DNA from: an uncultured Eubacteriales bacterium
GTDB taxonomy: Bacteria; Bacillota; Clostridia; Oscillospirales; CAG-272
DNA: 9,400 nucleotides
Assembly: GCA_934477985.1 (NCBI GenBank)
Contig: CAKSOR010000073.1
Location: 1 to 9,400, forward strand
Reading direction: 5' to 3'
Below are positions 1-6,425 of this stretch, in pieces. Made by a program: the position numbers and the translations under genes. The notes beneath the pieces were generated by a model, which saw only the letters and a list, made by a program, of their open reading frames with translations, searched no databases and was not told the DNA's origin. Position 1 is the stretch's first letter. Each line of letters opens with the position of its first letter.

Positions 1-476
1 CACCCGGGTTCGTCGAGCTTAATCTCATCGACTTTCGAGATGTCGCAGAGCAGGTCGTTCATCATCAGCGTCGGCATGACGACCGAGACTCCGCCGATTA
101 TGTCATACGCCCCGTCGTTCGACATGACCGAGGTCTGGACGGCGTTCACGAACTTGTCACGGTCGTTCCAGAAATGCCCGGGAATATAGGCGAATTCTAT
201 ACCGACATTATAGCGCTCGTCGAGCGTCTTCCTGCGCTCATACAGTGCGTCGTCGATTATGTCTCCGGTCGACTCTTCGACGTAGAACTCGCTTTCGATG
301 TTGTCCTCGCGCACAAGGAATGTCACGGTACGTCCGCCGTAGTTCGGATAGACGATCCCGGGCTCGGTTGTTGCGTCTGCGGTCGAGCTCTCATCGGATA
401 TGTCTGCGGTCGAGCCGCATCCGGCGGCGAATGCCATCAGAACCGCGAGCAGAGCGCAAAGTCTTCTTGGCTTCAT
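1..476 (-). CDS. ABC-transporter solute-binding lipoprotein, N-terminal part (runs off the left edge)
   Basis: Only the first 158 codons are in the window; the C-terminus lies beyond base 1. The protein opens with a lipoprotein signal peptide: basic MKPRR, a hydrophobic stretch, then lipobox AAGC with the acylated Cys at residue 20. A Ser/Thr/Asp-rich linker (about residues 21-40) leads into a mature domain starting near GGRTVTFLV, the first beta strand typical of Clostridial extracellular solute-binding proteins. The expected role is to capture a sugar or oligosaccharide at the membrane for an ABC importer whose permeases would lie further left; ligand and family number cannot be read from this fragment. 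ATG at 476 is preceded by AAGGAGG, which sits inside the last codons of the GH2 gene, and the GH2 stop is 1 nt away, so the two are probably translationally coupled. The linker contains a 27-nt imperfect duplication. The lipoprotein call is firm and the solute-binding call is good. Confidence 0.82.
   Translation of the reverse strand, partial: MKPRRLCALLAVLMAFAAGCGSTADISDESSTADATTEPGIVYPNYGGRTVTFLVREDNIESEFYVEESTGDIIDDALYERRKTLDERYNVGIEFAYIPGHFWNDRDKFVNAVQTSVMSNDGAYDIIGGVSVVMPTLMMNDLLCDISKVDEIKLDEPG
375..428. repeat. In-frame 27-nt imperfect tandem duplication in the lipoprotein linker
   Basis: The 14-mer GTCTGCGGTCGAGC occurs at 375-388 and again at 402-415, exactly 27 nt apart, so the period is nine codons and reading frame is kept. 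On the coding strand both copies encode Ser-Thr-Ala-Asp, giving the linker GSTADISDE-SSTADATTE just after the lipidated Cys. The rest of each 27-nt unit has diverged. This is consistent with slippage lengthening a flexible tether between membrane anchor and binding domain. Confidence 0.7.
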
Positions 477-477
477 A

Positions 478-3204
478 TCAAATTCCTCCTTCAATGAATA
501 GTTTTCCGGCGTTCCAAGCCGAGACGGTCAGTCGGTAAGTGCTTTCGGCGTGTTTCAGTCTGAAGCCGATGATCCGCTCCTCGCCCGCGTCGAGCAGGAA
601 ATACGAGTCGGTAAAGCAGGTGCGTATCTCGTCACGGTCAGTGCCGAAACTAACCGGATACGCCGGGACATCCGATTCGTTCTTCACATACAGCTTTCCA
701 ACGATGAAGTTTCCATCGCGCGCGGATTCGATGACCCTTGCCGAGAGCGCGGCTTTCGGGGCTTTCAGCCACTCGTCGCGAAGCCACGGACCTTTGTCAA
801 AGCGCAGGTTCGGGTTAGGCTCGGAGCGGAATTTCGCGAGTTCGTCTTCACTGAGCCACGAAAGGCAGCGCAGCGAGTAGAATTTGCGGCTCACGACAAC
901 GCCTTTCTCCGAATAGGTCAGGTATGCGAAAAACTGCGTGTCGGCAAGCTCGTCCGGGATTGTGAACTCTCCGAAGTCCTCGCTGTGCATTGTGTCGCCC
1001 GGCACATTCACGGCTTTCATAGAGTCGTGCAGCACCTCGAGCGACGGTGAGAATATCCGAAGTCTCAGCTCGCCGTTTATCTCACCCGCGGTCGAGTTGA
1101 TGAGCTCGGTTCTGAGCTTCACGCTCTCGCCCGGCCTGTAGGTGAGCTCCTCGAGCCGCAGTATCGGCGTGATGTCGCGATAGGCATTCGCGACCGCGTA
1201 GTATGGCGCGAGCGCGTCGCCCTCGCCATCCATCAGCTGCACGGCGACCGTCGTCCACTGGCGCTTGAAGACCCAAGGCATTATTCCGCCGCAAACCGGG
1301 TAATTCTCGCGCATTGAGTCTATCATTATCTGATAGAACTCATACGACGCCATCTGAGTCGCCTCACATATCCCGTCAAGCGTCAGCGCCTTTATGTCGG
1401 TGATCTGTGAAGCCTTCGCGAGCATCTGCGGGACGCGGTCGGCGTGAAACTCGGTGAAGTGGCAGATCAGCTCGGGATGGGTGTCCCGGAAATCGTCGGT
1501 GAAGATGTCACTGAGCGTGCCGCCTGCCTCTTTTTCAGAGATCAGGCAGCGGAGCGTTCCGGGCGACGGGAAGCTGTGAATACCAGACTCGGCGAGAAAC
1601 GGCAGGTCGCGGTAGGCTTTTCTGTACCAGACAGGCTCCATGTCGCGGTAGACATGCGCGCTTCCGCCGTCGGGCGTCGTGCGGACGAAATCGCGCGACG
1701 GATCAATGTCGTGGACGCATTTTCCGATAATGTACATCGACGCGGCGTTGTCAAACGCGTAGGCGTTGAACTCGTTTCCGCCGCAGTGAATGATGAGCGA
1801 CGGATGATTTCTGATCCGGTAGAGATTGTAGGATTCCTGAGTATCGAGGACTGTCTTATCCCAGTTCGGCGTCTCCATGTTCGCGATGAAGTGATCCTGC
1901 CAGACCATAATTCCATATTTGTCGCAGAGCGAGTAAAAGATATCGCTCTCGGGAATTCCACCGCCGCTCCAGACGCGGATAAGCTGAATTCCGGCGTCGC
2001 GCGCCGCCTCAAGCGCCCATCTGTAGTCGTCTTTGGTGCAGTCGAGCAGAAAGTCGACCGGCATCCAGTTCATTCCGCGGAGGAAGAAGTCACGCCCGTT
2101 CACGTTGAATCTGAACCGCTCAAAGCGCGACAGAAATTTTCTTCCGGATGTAAACGAACGGCTGACCGTCCTGATTCCGTAATCGAACTCCTGACTGTCG
2201 ATGAGCTTTCCGTCAGAATAAAGCTCGAGCGTAACATGGCAGAGATCCGGCTCTCCGAGACCGACCGGATTCCAGAGCTTCGGGTTTTCTATAGTTATCT
2301 CGCGCTCGAAGTAGTTCGGCTCGGGGAAGCTCTTGTTGTATCCGACGCGGTCGACGATTTCGAACGGTATTGTTTCGTCGTACTTCACCTCGCCGTCGTC
2401 GATCTTAACGCGGATGTCAACCTTATCTGTCGGGACTAAATTGAGTCCTTTTCCGGCGGAATAAAGATACTCGTGCGCGCTTATGAAGTCAGGATTGCAG
2501 CAGCGCAGTTCGTCAATGTCCGCGGGTACGACTTCGCAGGAGAGCCTCAGTTTCGCGAAGCCGTCGCCGATCTCATCGGTGACGAGATATGGTCGGCTCA
2601 GGTGGCAGGGCTCGACAATCTCGAGCCGGACGCTCCGCCAGATTCCGAACGCCACAAACTGTCCGTTGCTCGTCCAGCTGTCGCGAATGAGATTCCAGGG
2701 GATAATGACGCTCTGCGATCTGTCCCTGTTATAGGGCTTCCAGACATCCTTCTGCCCCCAGTTTCCGGCTTTTACCTCGACAATCAGCTCGTTTTCATCG
2801 CAAAGCAGCTCGCTGACCTCGATGACCGGACCGCCGAACATTCCGTCATGCTCGCCGAGCAGCTTTCCGTTCAGCCAGACGCGCGAGAAGTACGAAACGC
2901 CCTCGAAAACCAGAAACGCCTTCTTTCCCTCAGCCGACGCGCTGAATTTCGTCCGGTAATACCAGACCTTCTCGTCTGCCCAGTTGAAGAGATAGCAGTT
3001 CGTCCCCTTGTAGGGGTCGGGAAGTATCCCGGAATCGACTAGTGAGCGGTAGGTTGAGGACGGGATTTTTGTTCTGAGCTTCCAGTCGATCGACGATGGC
3101 GAATCGGTCGTTTCATCGAGATAAGCGTAGTCCCAGACGCCGTCAAGTGAGATGTGCGATTTTCCTTTGCGGGGGTCGATGTAGTATTGCTGGTTCAGTC
3201 TCAT
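478..3204 (-). CDS. Glycoside hydrolase family 2 enzyme, beta-mannosidase-like
   Basis: A 908-residue GH2 protein of usual length for beta-mannosidases. Domains in order: N-terminal sugar-binding jelly roll (about 10-200, with HISLDGVWDY and VWLNGKLLGEHDGMF), an Ig-like sandwich (about 205-345), the TIM barrel (about 355-680) and C-terminal beta domains. In the barrel, IRVWSGGGIPESDIFY and YGIMVWQDH are beta-mannosidase-like. E478 in CGGNEFN is the expected acid/base and E539 in LAESGIHSFPSP the expected nucleophile. The acid/base motif differs slightly from the more usual CGNNE, so substrate (mannoside, glucosaminide or another beta-glycoside) is not settled. There is no signal peptide, so it should act in the cytoplasm on imported oligosaccharides. 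ATG at 3204 has AGGAGG at 3211-3216, overlapping the upstream stop. It is the fourth gene of the leftward operon. Family confidence is high, substrate confidence moderate to low. Confidence 0.93.
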   Translation of the reverse strand: MRLNQQYYIDPRKGKSHISLDGVWDYAYLDETTDSPSSIDWKLRTKIPSSTYRSLVDSGILPDPYKGTNCYLFNWADEKVWYYRTKFSASAEGKKAFLVFEGVSYFSRVWLNGKLLGEHDGMFGGPVIEVSELLCDENELIVEVKAGNWGQKDVWKPYNRDRSQSVIIPWNLIRDSWTSNGQFVAFGIWRSVRLEIVEPCHLSRPYLVTDEIGDGFAKLRLSCEVVPADIDELRCCNPDFISAHEYLYSAGKGLNLVPTDKVDIRVKIDDGEVKYDETIPFEIVDRVGYNKSFPEPNYFEREITIENPKLWNPVGLGEPDLCHVTLELYSDGKLIDSQEFDYGIRTVSRSFTSGRKFLSRFERFRFNVNGRDFFLRGMNWMPVDFLLDCTKDDYRWALEAARDAGIQLIRVWSGGGIPESDIFYSLCDKYGIMVWQDHFIANMETPNWDKTVLDTQESYNLYRIRNHPSLIIHCGGNEFNAYAFDNAASMYIIGKCVHDIDPSRDFVRTTPDGGSAHVYRDMEPVWYRKAYRDLPFLAESGIHSFPSPGTLRCLISEKEAGGTLSDIFTDDFRDTHPELICHFTEFHADRVPQMLAKASQITDIKALTLDGICEATQMASYEFYQIMIDSMRENYPVCGGIMPWVFKRQWTTVAVQLMDGEGDALAPYYAVANAYRDITPILRLEELTYRPGESVKLRTELINSTAGEINGELRLRIFSPSLEVLHDSMKAVNVPGDTMHSEDFGEFTIPDELADTQFFAYLTYSEKGVVVSRKFYSLRCLSWLSEDELAKFRSEPNPNLRFDKGPWLRDEWLKAPKAALSARVIESARDGNFIVGKLYVKNESDVPAYPVSFGTDRDEIRTCFTDSYFLLDAGEERIIGFRLKHAESTYRLTVSAWNAGKLFIEGGI

Positions 3205-3215
3205 GATAAACCTCC

Positions 3216-3938
3216 TCAGAATCTTCCGAATTTGTTGTAAACTTCGAATGGATCCATTCCGTCAGCCATTGCCTGTCTTGATAGCTTCTCGGACTCGAAC
3301 CACTTCTCAGCCTGTTCGAGTACCGGAAAGATCATATCGCGCGGTACGAAGACGACGCCGTCAAAATCGCCGAAGACGTAGTCGCCCGGATCGACTCTGA
3401 GCATTCCGTCGACGCCGTTCACATAAATCGGAATCATGTAATCTACGGTCATCGAGCGTCCGTAGCCCTCAACCGGACTGCGCCAGCGCACAAAGGTCGG
3501 GAATCCCATGTTGATGAGGTAATTTGAGTCGCGCGTCGAGCCGTCGATGACCGCTCCGACGCACCCGGCGGCACGCATAGCCGTCGCGGTTATCTCACCG
3601 AATTGTCCGCAGTTCTCGTTGCCCTGAACATCGCTGACATATATACAGCCATGGCACATGCTCTTCATCTGCCCGAGGCGGATGTTGTGGATGTGCGGGT
3701 CGGTGATCGGGGTTGTGCAGCGGCGGGTTGTGAACGCCGGACCCGCGACCTGCATGTCGTAGGTCAGCGGCGAGATTCCGCCCTTCATCGCGTGTCCCTT
3801 GATGCCAAGCGCCTCCATCGAGTCGTAGATCAGCGCGGTGTAGAGCCGCTTGAAGCGTGCCGCGACCTCATCGACATCGTAATCCGGCTTCAGTGGGCGG
3901 AGCTCGTAATCATCGACTATCTTTTCGTTCTGTTCCAT
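3216..3938 (-). CDS. RraA/HMG-aldolase-like family protein
   Basis: A 240-residue member of the RraA-like superfamily. Known members include the RNase E inhibitor RraA and divalent-metal class II HMG/CHA aldolases that also decarboxylate oxaloacetate. Family marks are visible: CGQFGEI (110-116), the glycine-rich AVIDGSTRD (129-137), where R136 would contact a pyruvate-like substrate and D137 a metal ion, and GDFDGVVFVP (190-199). The length matches the enzymes and not the roughly 160-residue RraA regulator, and the catalytic Arg-Asp is intact, so an aldolase or decarboxylase acting on a 2-keto acid is more likely than RNase control. Its substrate here is unknown; it sits between kdgK and GH2, suggesting a sugar-acid side route or pyruvate/oxaloacetate metabolism. 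AAGGAG (3947-3952) precedes the ATG with 8 nt spacing, and the kdgK stop is 19 nt upstream. Such proteins are often mislabelled demethylmenaquinone methyltransferase. Confidence 0.85.
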   Translation of the reverse strand: MEQNEKIVDDYELRPLKPDYDVDEVAARFKRLYTALIYDSMEALGIKGHAMKGGISPLTYDMQVAGPAFTTRRCTTPITDPHIHNIRLGQMKSMCHGCIYVSDVQGNENCGQFGEITATAMRAAGCVGAVIDGSTRDSNYLINMGFPTFVRWRSPVEGYGRSMTVDYMIPIYVNGVDGMLRVDPGDYVFGDFDGVVFVPRDMIFPVLEQAEKWFESEKLSRQAMADGMDPFEVYNKFGRF

Positions 3939-3957
3939 TGTTTATTCTCCTTTAATG

Positions 3958-4935
3958 TTATCTTTTTATTCTTACTTCGCTCCCAGAGAGGAGTGCTTCG
4001 ACCTCGTCTCTTGAAATGAGCGCGAAGTCGTCCTCGACCGAGTGCTTCAGACGGCAGAAAGCCGCCGCGAAATCAAGCGCGCGTGATAGCTCGTATCCCT
4101 CCGACAGACAGTAAATCAGCCCAGCCGCGAAGGCGTCGCCGCCGCCGATGCGGTTCAACATCGTCATAGTGAAACCCGACGTGTATGTATTGTCGGTCTC
4201 ATGGTCGTACAGTGAGGCTCGCCATTCGCACGTCCTGCCACAACCGACCTTCCGCCTTGTCAGCGCCGTACGTCCGACTCCGAAATTTTCATAAAGAAAT
4301 CTTCCGGGATCTTCGCCGCTTTCAGCCCAGAAGAGGTCGGCGTCGCCCTCTCCGCAGATCATCAGCGATATTTCCGGAATCAGCTTTCGAATAACCTCGC
4401 CGGCACGCTCGCGCGACCAGAGCTTAGAGCGGTAATTGATATCGCAACTCACAGGTATGCCGAGCTTTTTCGCGGTTTTAACCGCTTCGGCTGTCACCTC
4501 CGGCAGATACTCTCCGAGCGCCGGTGCTGTCCCGCCGAAGTGAAACCACTTCGCGCCGCGGAGTATCCGCTCCCAGTCGAGCATTCCGGGACGGAGCTCC
4601 GAGAAAGCGGTGTGCTTTCGGTCGTAGATCACCGCGGATGGTCTGGCGTCGAAGCCCTTTTCGTTGAATATAACGCCGATTCGCCCGCCGCCGGTCATAA
4701 TATGTTCAGTCCCGACGCCGTATCTGCGCATCGCGCTGAGCGCCGCCTCACCGACGCTGTTTTCCGGAAGTCTTGTCACGAGCTGAGTCTTTCCTCCGAG
4801 CGCCGCGATTCCGGCGAGAACATTCGCCTCTGCTCCGGTGTAGAAGACATTCAGCAGGTCAGCCTGTACTATCCGCCTGAATCCGTCGGGCGAAAGGCTC
4901 AGCATCAGCTCGCCGAACGCGACTATTTCATCCAT
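3958..4935 (-). CDS. kdgK: 2-keto-3-deoxygluconate kinase (PfkB family)
   Basis: It phosphorylates 2-keto-3-deoxygluconate with ATP to KDPG, the substrate of the aldolase encoded just upstream. The 325-residue length is normal. Visible marks are FGELMLSLSP at the N-terminus, PfkB signature 1 (TGAEANVLAGIAALGG, about 33-48), the substrate-side YDRKHTAFSEL, SCDINYRSKLW (DxNYR, typical of KdgK) and the ATP/anion-hole loop NRIGGGDAFAAG with catalytic base D267. One oddity is Asn261 at the first position of that loop, where the family normally has Asp. The start is ATG at 4935: GGAGG stands 6 nt upstream. An in-frame TTG one codon earlier (4938) would have only 3 nt spacing. The gene overlaps the eda stop by 8 nt (ATGGATGA), indicating translational coupling. 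A related sugar-acid kinase is the only serious alternative. Confidence 0.92.
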   Translation of the reverse strand: MDEIVAFGELMLSLSPDGFRRIVQADLLNVFYTGAEANVLAGIAALGGKTQLVTRLPENSVGEAALSAMRRYGVGTEHIMTGGGRIGVIFNEKGFDARPSAVIYDRKHTAFSELRPGMLDWERILRGAKWFHFGGTAPALGEYLPEVTAEAVKTAKKLGIPVSCDINYRSKLWSRERAGEVIRKLIPEISLMICGEGDADLFWAESGEDPGRFLYENFGVGRTALTRRKVGCGRTCEWRASLYDHETDNTYTSGFTMTMLNRIGGGDAFAAGLIYCLSEGYELSRALDFAAAFCRLKHSVEDDFALISRDEVEALLSGSEVRIKR

Positions 4936-5554
4936 CAACTGCCTCCAGTGCCTTCCGACAGAGCCTTACAATCCCGCCGAGGTCGCGCTTTTTCACCGAC
5001 GCGGACGGACACATGAAGCTCCCGCCGACCGCGATTACACTGTCGAGCGCGAGATAGCCGCCGATCAGACTGAAATCAAGTCCGCCGGTCGGAAGGAATC
5101 GCATTCCCTTGAAAGCTCCCGAAAGCAGCTTTATCGCCGCCGGACCTCCGAGCGACTCAGCCGGAAAGAACTTGGCGAGTCTGATTCCGGCGTTATAAAC
5201 GACGGTCAGCTCGGTCGCCGTCGCGCAGCCCGGAATGTAGATGACTCCACGCGCTTTCGTCGCGTCGAGCACTTCACGCGAGAATCCAGGCGAGACGATG
5301 AATTCCACGCCCGAATCAATCGCGCGTTCAGCCATTCCGGCGTCAAGCACAGTTCCGACACCGACGCATAGCTCCGGATAATCATTCCTGACACCGTCGA
5401 CCGCTTCTTCCCATCCGTCGAACCGCGCGGTGAATTCGACCGCCCGCATCCCGCCCTCAAGCAGAGCCGATGCCGTGTCCTTCGCGTATTCCGCGCCCGG
5501 GAGTCCGATGACCGGGAGAATTCTCTGCGCCTCAAGTATTTCTGTTATCGGCAT
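4928..5554 (-). CDS. eda: KDPG aldolase (2-dehydro-3-deoxy-phosphogluconate aldolase)
   Basis: It cleaves KDPG to pyruvate and glyceraldehyde-3-phosphate, the last step of the pathway. At 208 residues it matches the class I KDPG/KHG aldolase family. Visible motifs are ILPVIGL (12-18), E40 in AVEFTAR (general acid/base), GVGTVL (65-70), FIVSPGFS (85-92), YIPGCATATE (106-115), the Schiff-base lysine K128 in AKFFPAESLGG, and the phosphate-site motifs LPTGGL and AVGGSFM. The start is taken at ATG 5554 because AGGAGGTG (5561-5568) lies 6 nt upstream and the family begins at this point. An in-frame ATG at 5584 would add ten residues, but it lies upstream of the predicted -10 and could not be on that transcript. 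It is the first gene of the leftward operon, with a leader of only about 14 nt. KHG or KDPGal activity is possible, but the neighbouring kdgK favours KDPG. Confidence 0.94.
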   Translation of the reverse strand: MPITEILEAQRILPVIGLPGAEYAKDTASALLEGGMRAVEFTARFDGWEEAVDGVRNDYPELCVGVGTVLDAGMAERAIDSGVEFIVSPGFSREVLDATKARGVIYIPGCATATELTVVYNAGIRLAKFFPAESLGGPAAIKLLSGAFKGMRFLPTGGLDFSLIGGYLALDSVIAVGGSFMCPSASVKKRDLGGIVRLCRKALEAVDG

Positions 5555-5560
5555 AATATA

Positions 5561-5568
5561 CACCTCCT
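5561..5568 (-). promoter_or_regulatory. Ribosome binding site that fixes the eda start
   Basis: The minus strand reads AGGAGGTG, almost fully complementary to the 16S 3' end, and is 6 nt from the ATG at 5554. The predicted transcript would start at about 5568, so the Shine-Dalgarno would be at or very near the mRNA 5' end. This excludes the longer reading frame starting at 5584. Confidence 0.85.
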
Positions 5569-5574
5569 GATAAA

Positions 5575-5603
5575 ATGATAACATAAAAAAAGAGCATTGT
5601 CAA
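5575..5603 (-). promoter_or_regulatory. SigA-type promoter of the leftward operon
   Basis: On the minus strand a perfect -35 TTGACA (5603-5598) is followed by a 17-bp spacer and -10 TATCAT (5580-5575, one mismatch to TATAAT), with an extended -10 TGT before it. The predicted start is near 5568. The -35 forms the outer end of one arm of the palindrome at 5598-5632, so a protein bound there should block polymerase. The promoter would drive eda, kdgK, the RraA-like gene, GH2 and the lipoprotein gene. Confidence 0.8.
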
Positions 5604-5632
5604 TAAATTTCATATTGTGAAATCTATTGACA
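5598..5632. promoter_or_regulatory. 35-bp palindromic operator shared by the two divergent promoters
   Basis: The left arm TGTCAATAAATTTCA (5598-5612) and right arm TGAAATCTATTGACA (5618-5632) are inverted repeats pairing at 14 of 15 positions around a 5-bp centre (TATTG). The only arm mismatch is 5606/5624. The inner part, ATTTCA-N5-TGAAAT, has the half-site look of IclR-family operators. The outer ends are the -35 boxes of both promoters. The site lies between both predicted transcription starts, so it acts as DNA and not as an RNA hairpin. The likely binding protein is the IclR-family regulator encoded at 5679, which would then repress itself and both operons until an inducer, perhaps KDG or KDPG, is present. 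The palindrome is read directly; the binder and inducer are inferred. Confidence 0.85.
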
Positions 5633-5655
5633 CGCCTCCGTTATTCTGGTATAAT
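5627..5655 (+). promoter_or_regulatory. SigA-type consensus promoter of the rightward operon
   Basis: TTGACA (5627-5632), a 17-bp spacer and TATAAT (5650-5655) match the vegetative consensus exactly, with an extended -10 TGG immediately before the hexamer. The expected start is about 5660-5664, giving a leader of roughly 15-20 nt before the regulator ATG at 5679. The -35 is the outer end of the right palindrome arm. This is a very strong promoter on paper, which makes repression by the operator the likely control. Confidence 0.9.
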
Positions 5656-5678
5656 TTATGTTGAAGGATGGTGATCGA

Positions 5679-6425
5679 ATGGAGATACGCTCAGTCAGAA
5701 AAGCGACCGATATACTCACGCTGCTCGCCGGAGACCCGGAGATTCCGATGCCGCTTGCCGAGATCGCCGAAAGACTCGGAATGAACAAATCGACCTGCGC
5801 GCACATTCTCTCGACGCTCTGCGACTCGCTCTATGTAGAGAGGGTCTCTCAACGCGATGGCTACCGACTCGGCGCGGGAACTTTCATGCTGACGCGCTAC
5901 GGACGCTATCAGGAATCGCTCATTGAGATCGCGACGCCGGTGATGAAGTGGCTCTGGCGACAGGTCGGTCACTCAATTGTGCTGACCGTCATAAGCGGCG
6001 GAGTGAAATACATCGTCCTCCACCTCGACGGTCAGATGGGTGACGACCAGCGGCGCGTCAAGATAAAGCAAGGGCACATCGACACAACCGCGACTGGTCA
6101 GCTGCTGATGGCTTACATGAATCCGGACGAGCTCAACAAAGCACTCAAGAGGCTTGGCGAATCGCAGACCGCGACAAGCGAACGGCTCAGACAGATACGC
6201 GCGGACGGAACGGCTTATGTCTACAACCCGGGCGAGGGCAGTCACTCGTACGCCTTCCGGATAACCGAGAACAAGCGCACAACCGCCGCAATCGGCATCT
6301 TCTTCACTGACGCCGACAAGACTGATGAGCTGGTAGCGAAGACAAAGAAATGCGGAGCGATCGCCGCCCGCGAGATTGAGCGGCGGCTGAAATTCAAGAA
6401 AACGGAGGAAAACCCGGATGCTTAA
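5679..6425 (+). CDS. IclR-family transcriptional regulator, probable pathway repressor
   Basis: A 248-residue protein of usual IclR length. Residues 3-65 are the winged helix-turn-helix (SVRKATDILTLL; MPLAEIAERLGM; recognition helix NKSTCAHILSTL; wing GYRLGAG). Residues about 78-235 are the IclR effector-binding domain, with the typical TTATGQLLMAYM and later AAIGIFF. ATG 5679 is chosen because IclR proteins begin at EIRSVRKATDIL. The in-frame ATG at 5658 lies between the -10 and the predicted start point and so is probably not in the transcript. The Shine-Dalgarno is weaker than its neighbours' (AAGGATGGTG), which may keep regulator levels low. By position and family it is a KdgR-like sensor of a keto-deoxy sugar acid, acting on the palindrome beside it. 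The inducer is inferred. It overlaps the next gene by 8 nt. Confidence 0.92.
   Translation: MEIRSVRKATDILTLLAGDPEIPMPLAEIAERLGMNKSTCAHILSTLCDSLYVERVSQRDGYRLGAGTFMLTRYGRYQESLIEIATPVMKWLWRQVGHSIVLTVISGGVKYIVLHLDGQMGDDQRRVKIKQGHIDTTATGQLLMAYMNPDELNKALKRLGESQTATSERLRQIRADGTAYVYNPGEGSHSYAFRITENKRTTAAIGIFFTDADKTDELVAKTKKCGAIAAREIERRLKFKKTEENPDA

Noticed and set aside
1444..2439. 331-codon plus-strand open frame opposite the GH2 gene
   Set aside because: It lies wholly antisense to the GH2 catalytic region, has no ribosome binding site or recognisable domain, and is explained by codon bias of the real gene.
2473..3042. 189-codon plus-strand open frame opposite the GH2 N-terminus
   Set aside because: It is a shadow of the GH2 sugar-binding domain, with no start signals and no family resemblance.
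4936..4938. TTG start for kdgK one codon before the ATG
   Set aside because: Spacing to GGAGG would be only 3 nt, whereas the ATG at 4935 has 6 nt and matches family N-termini.
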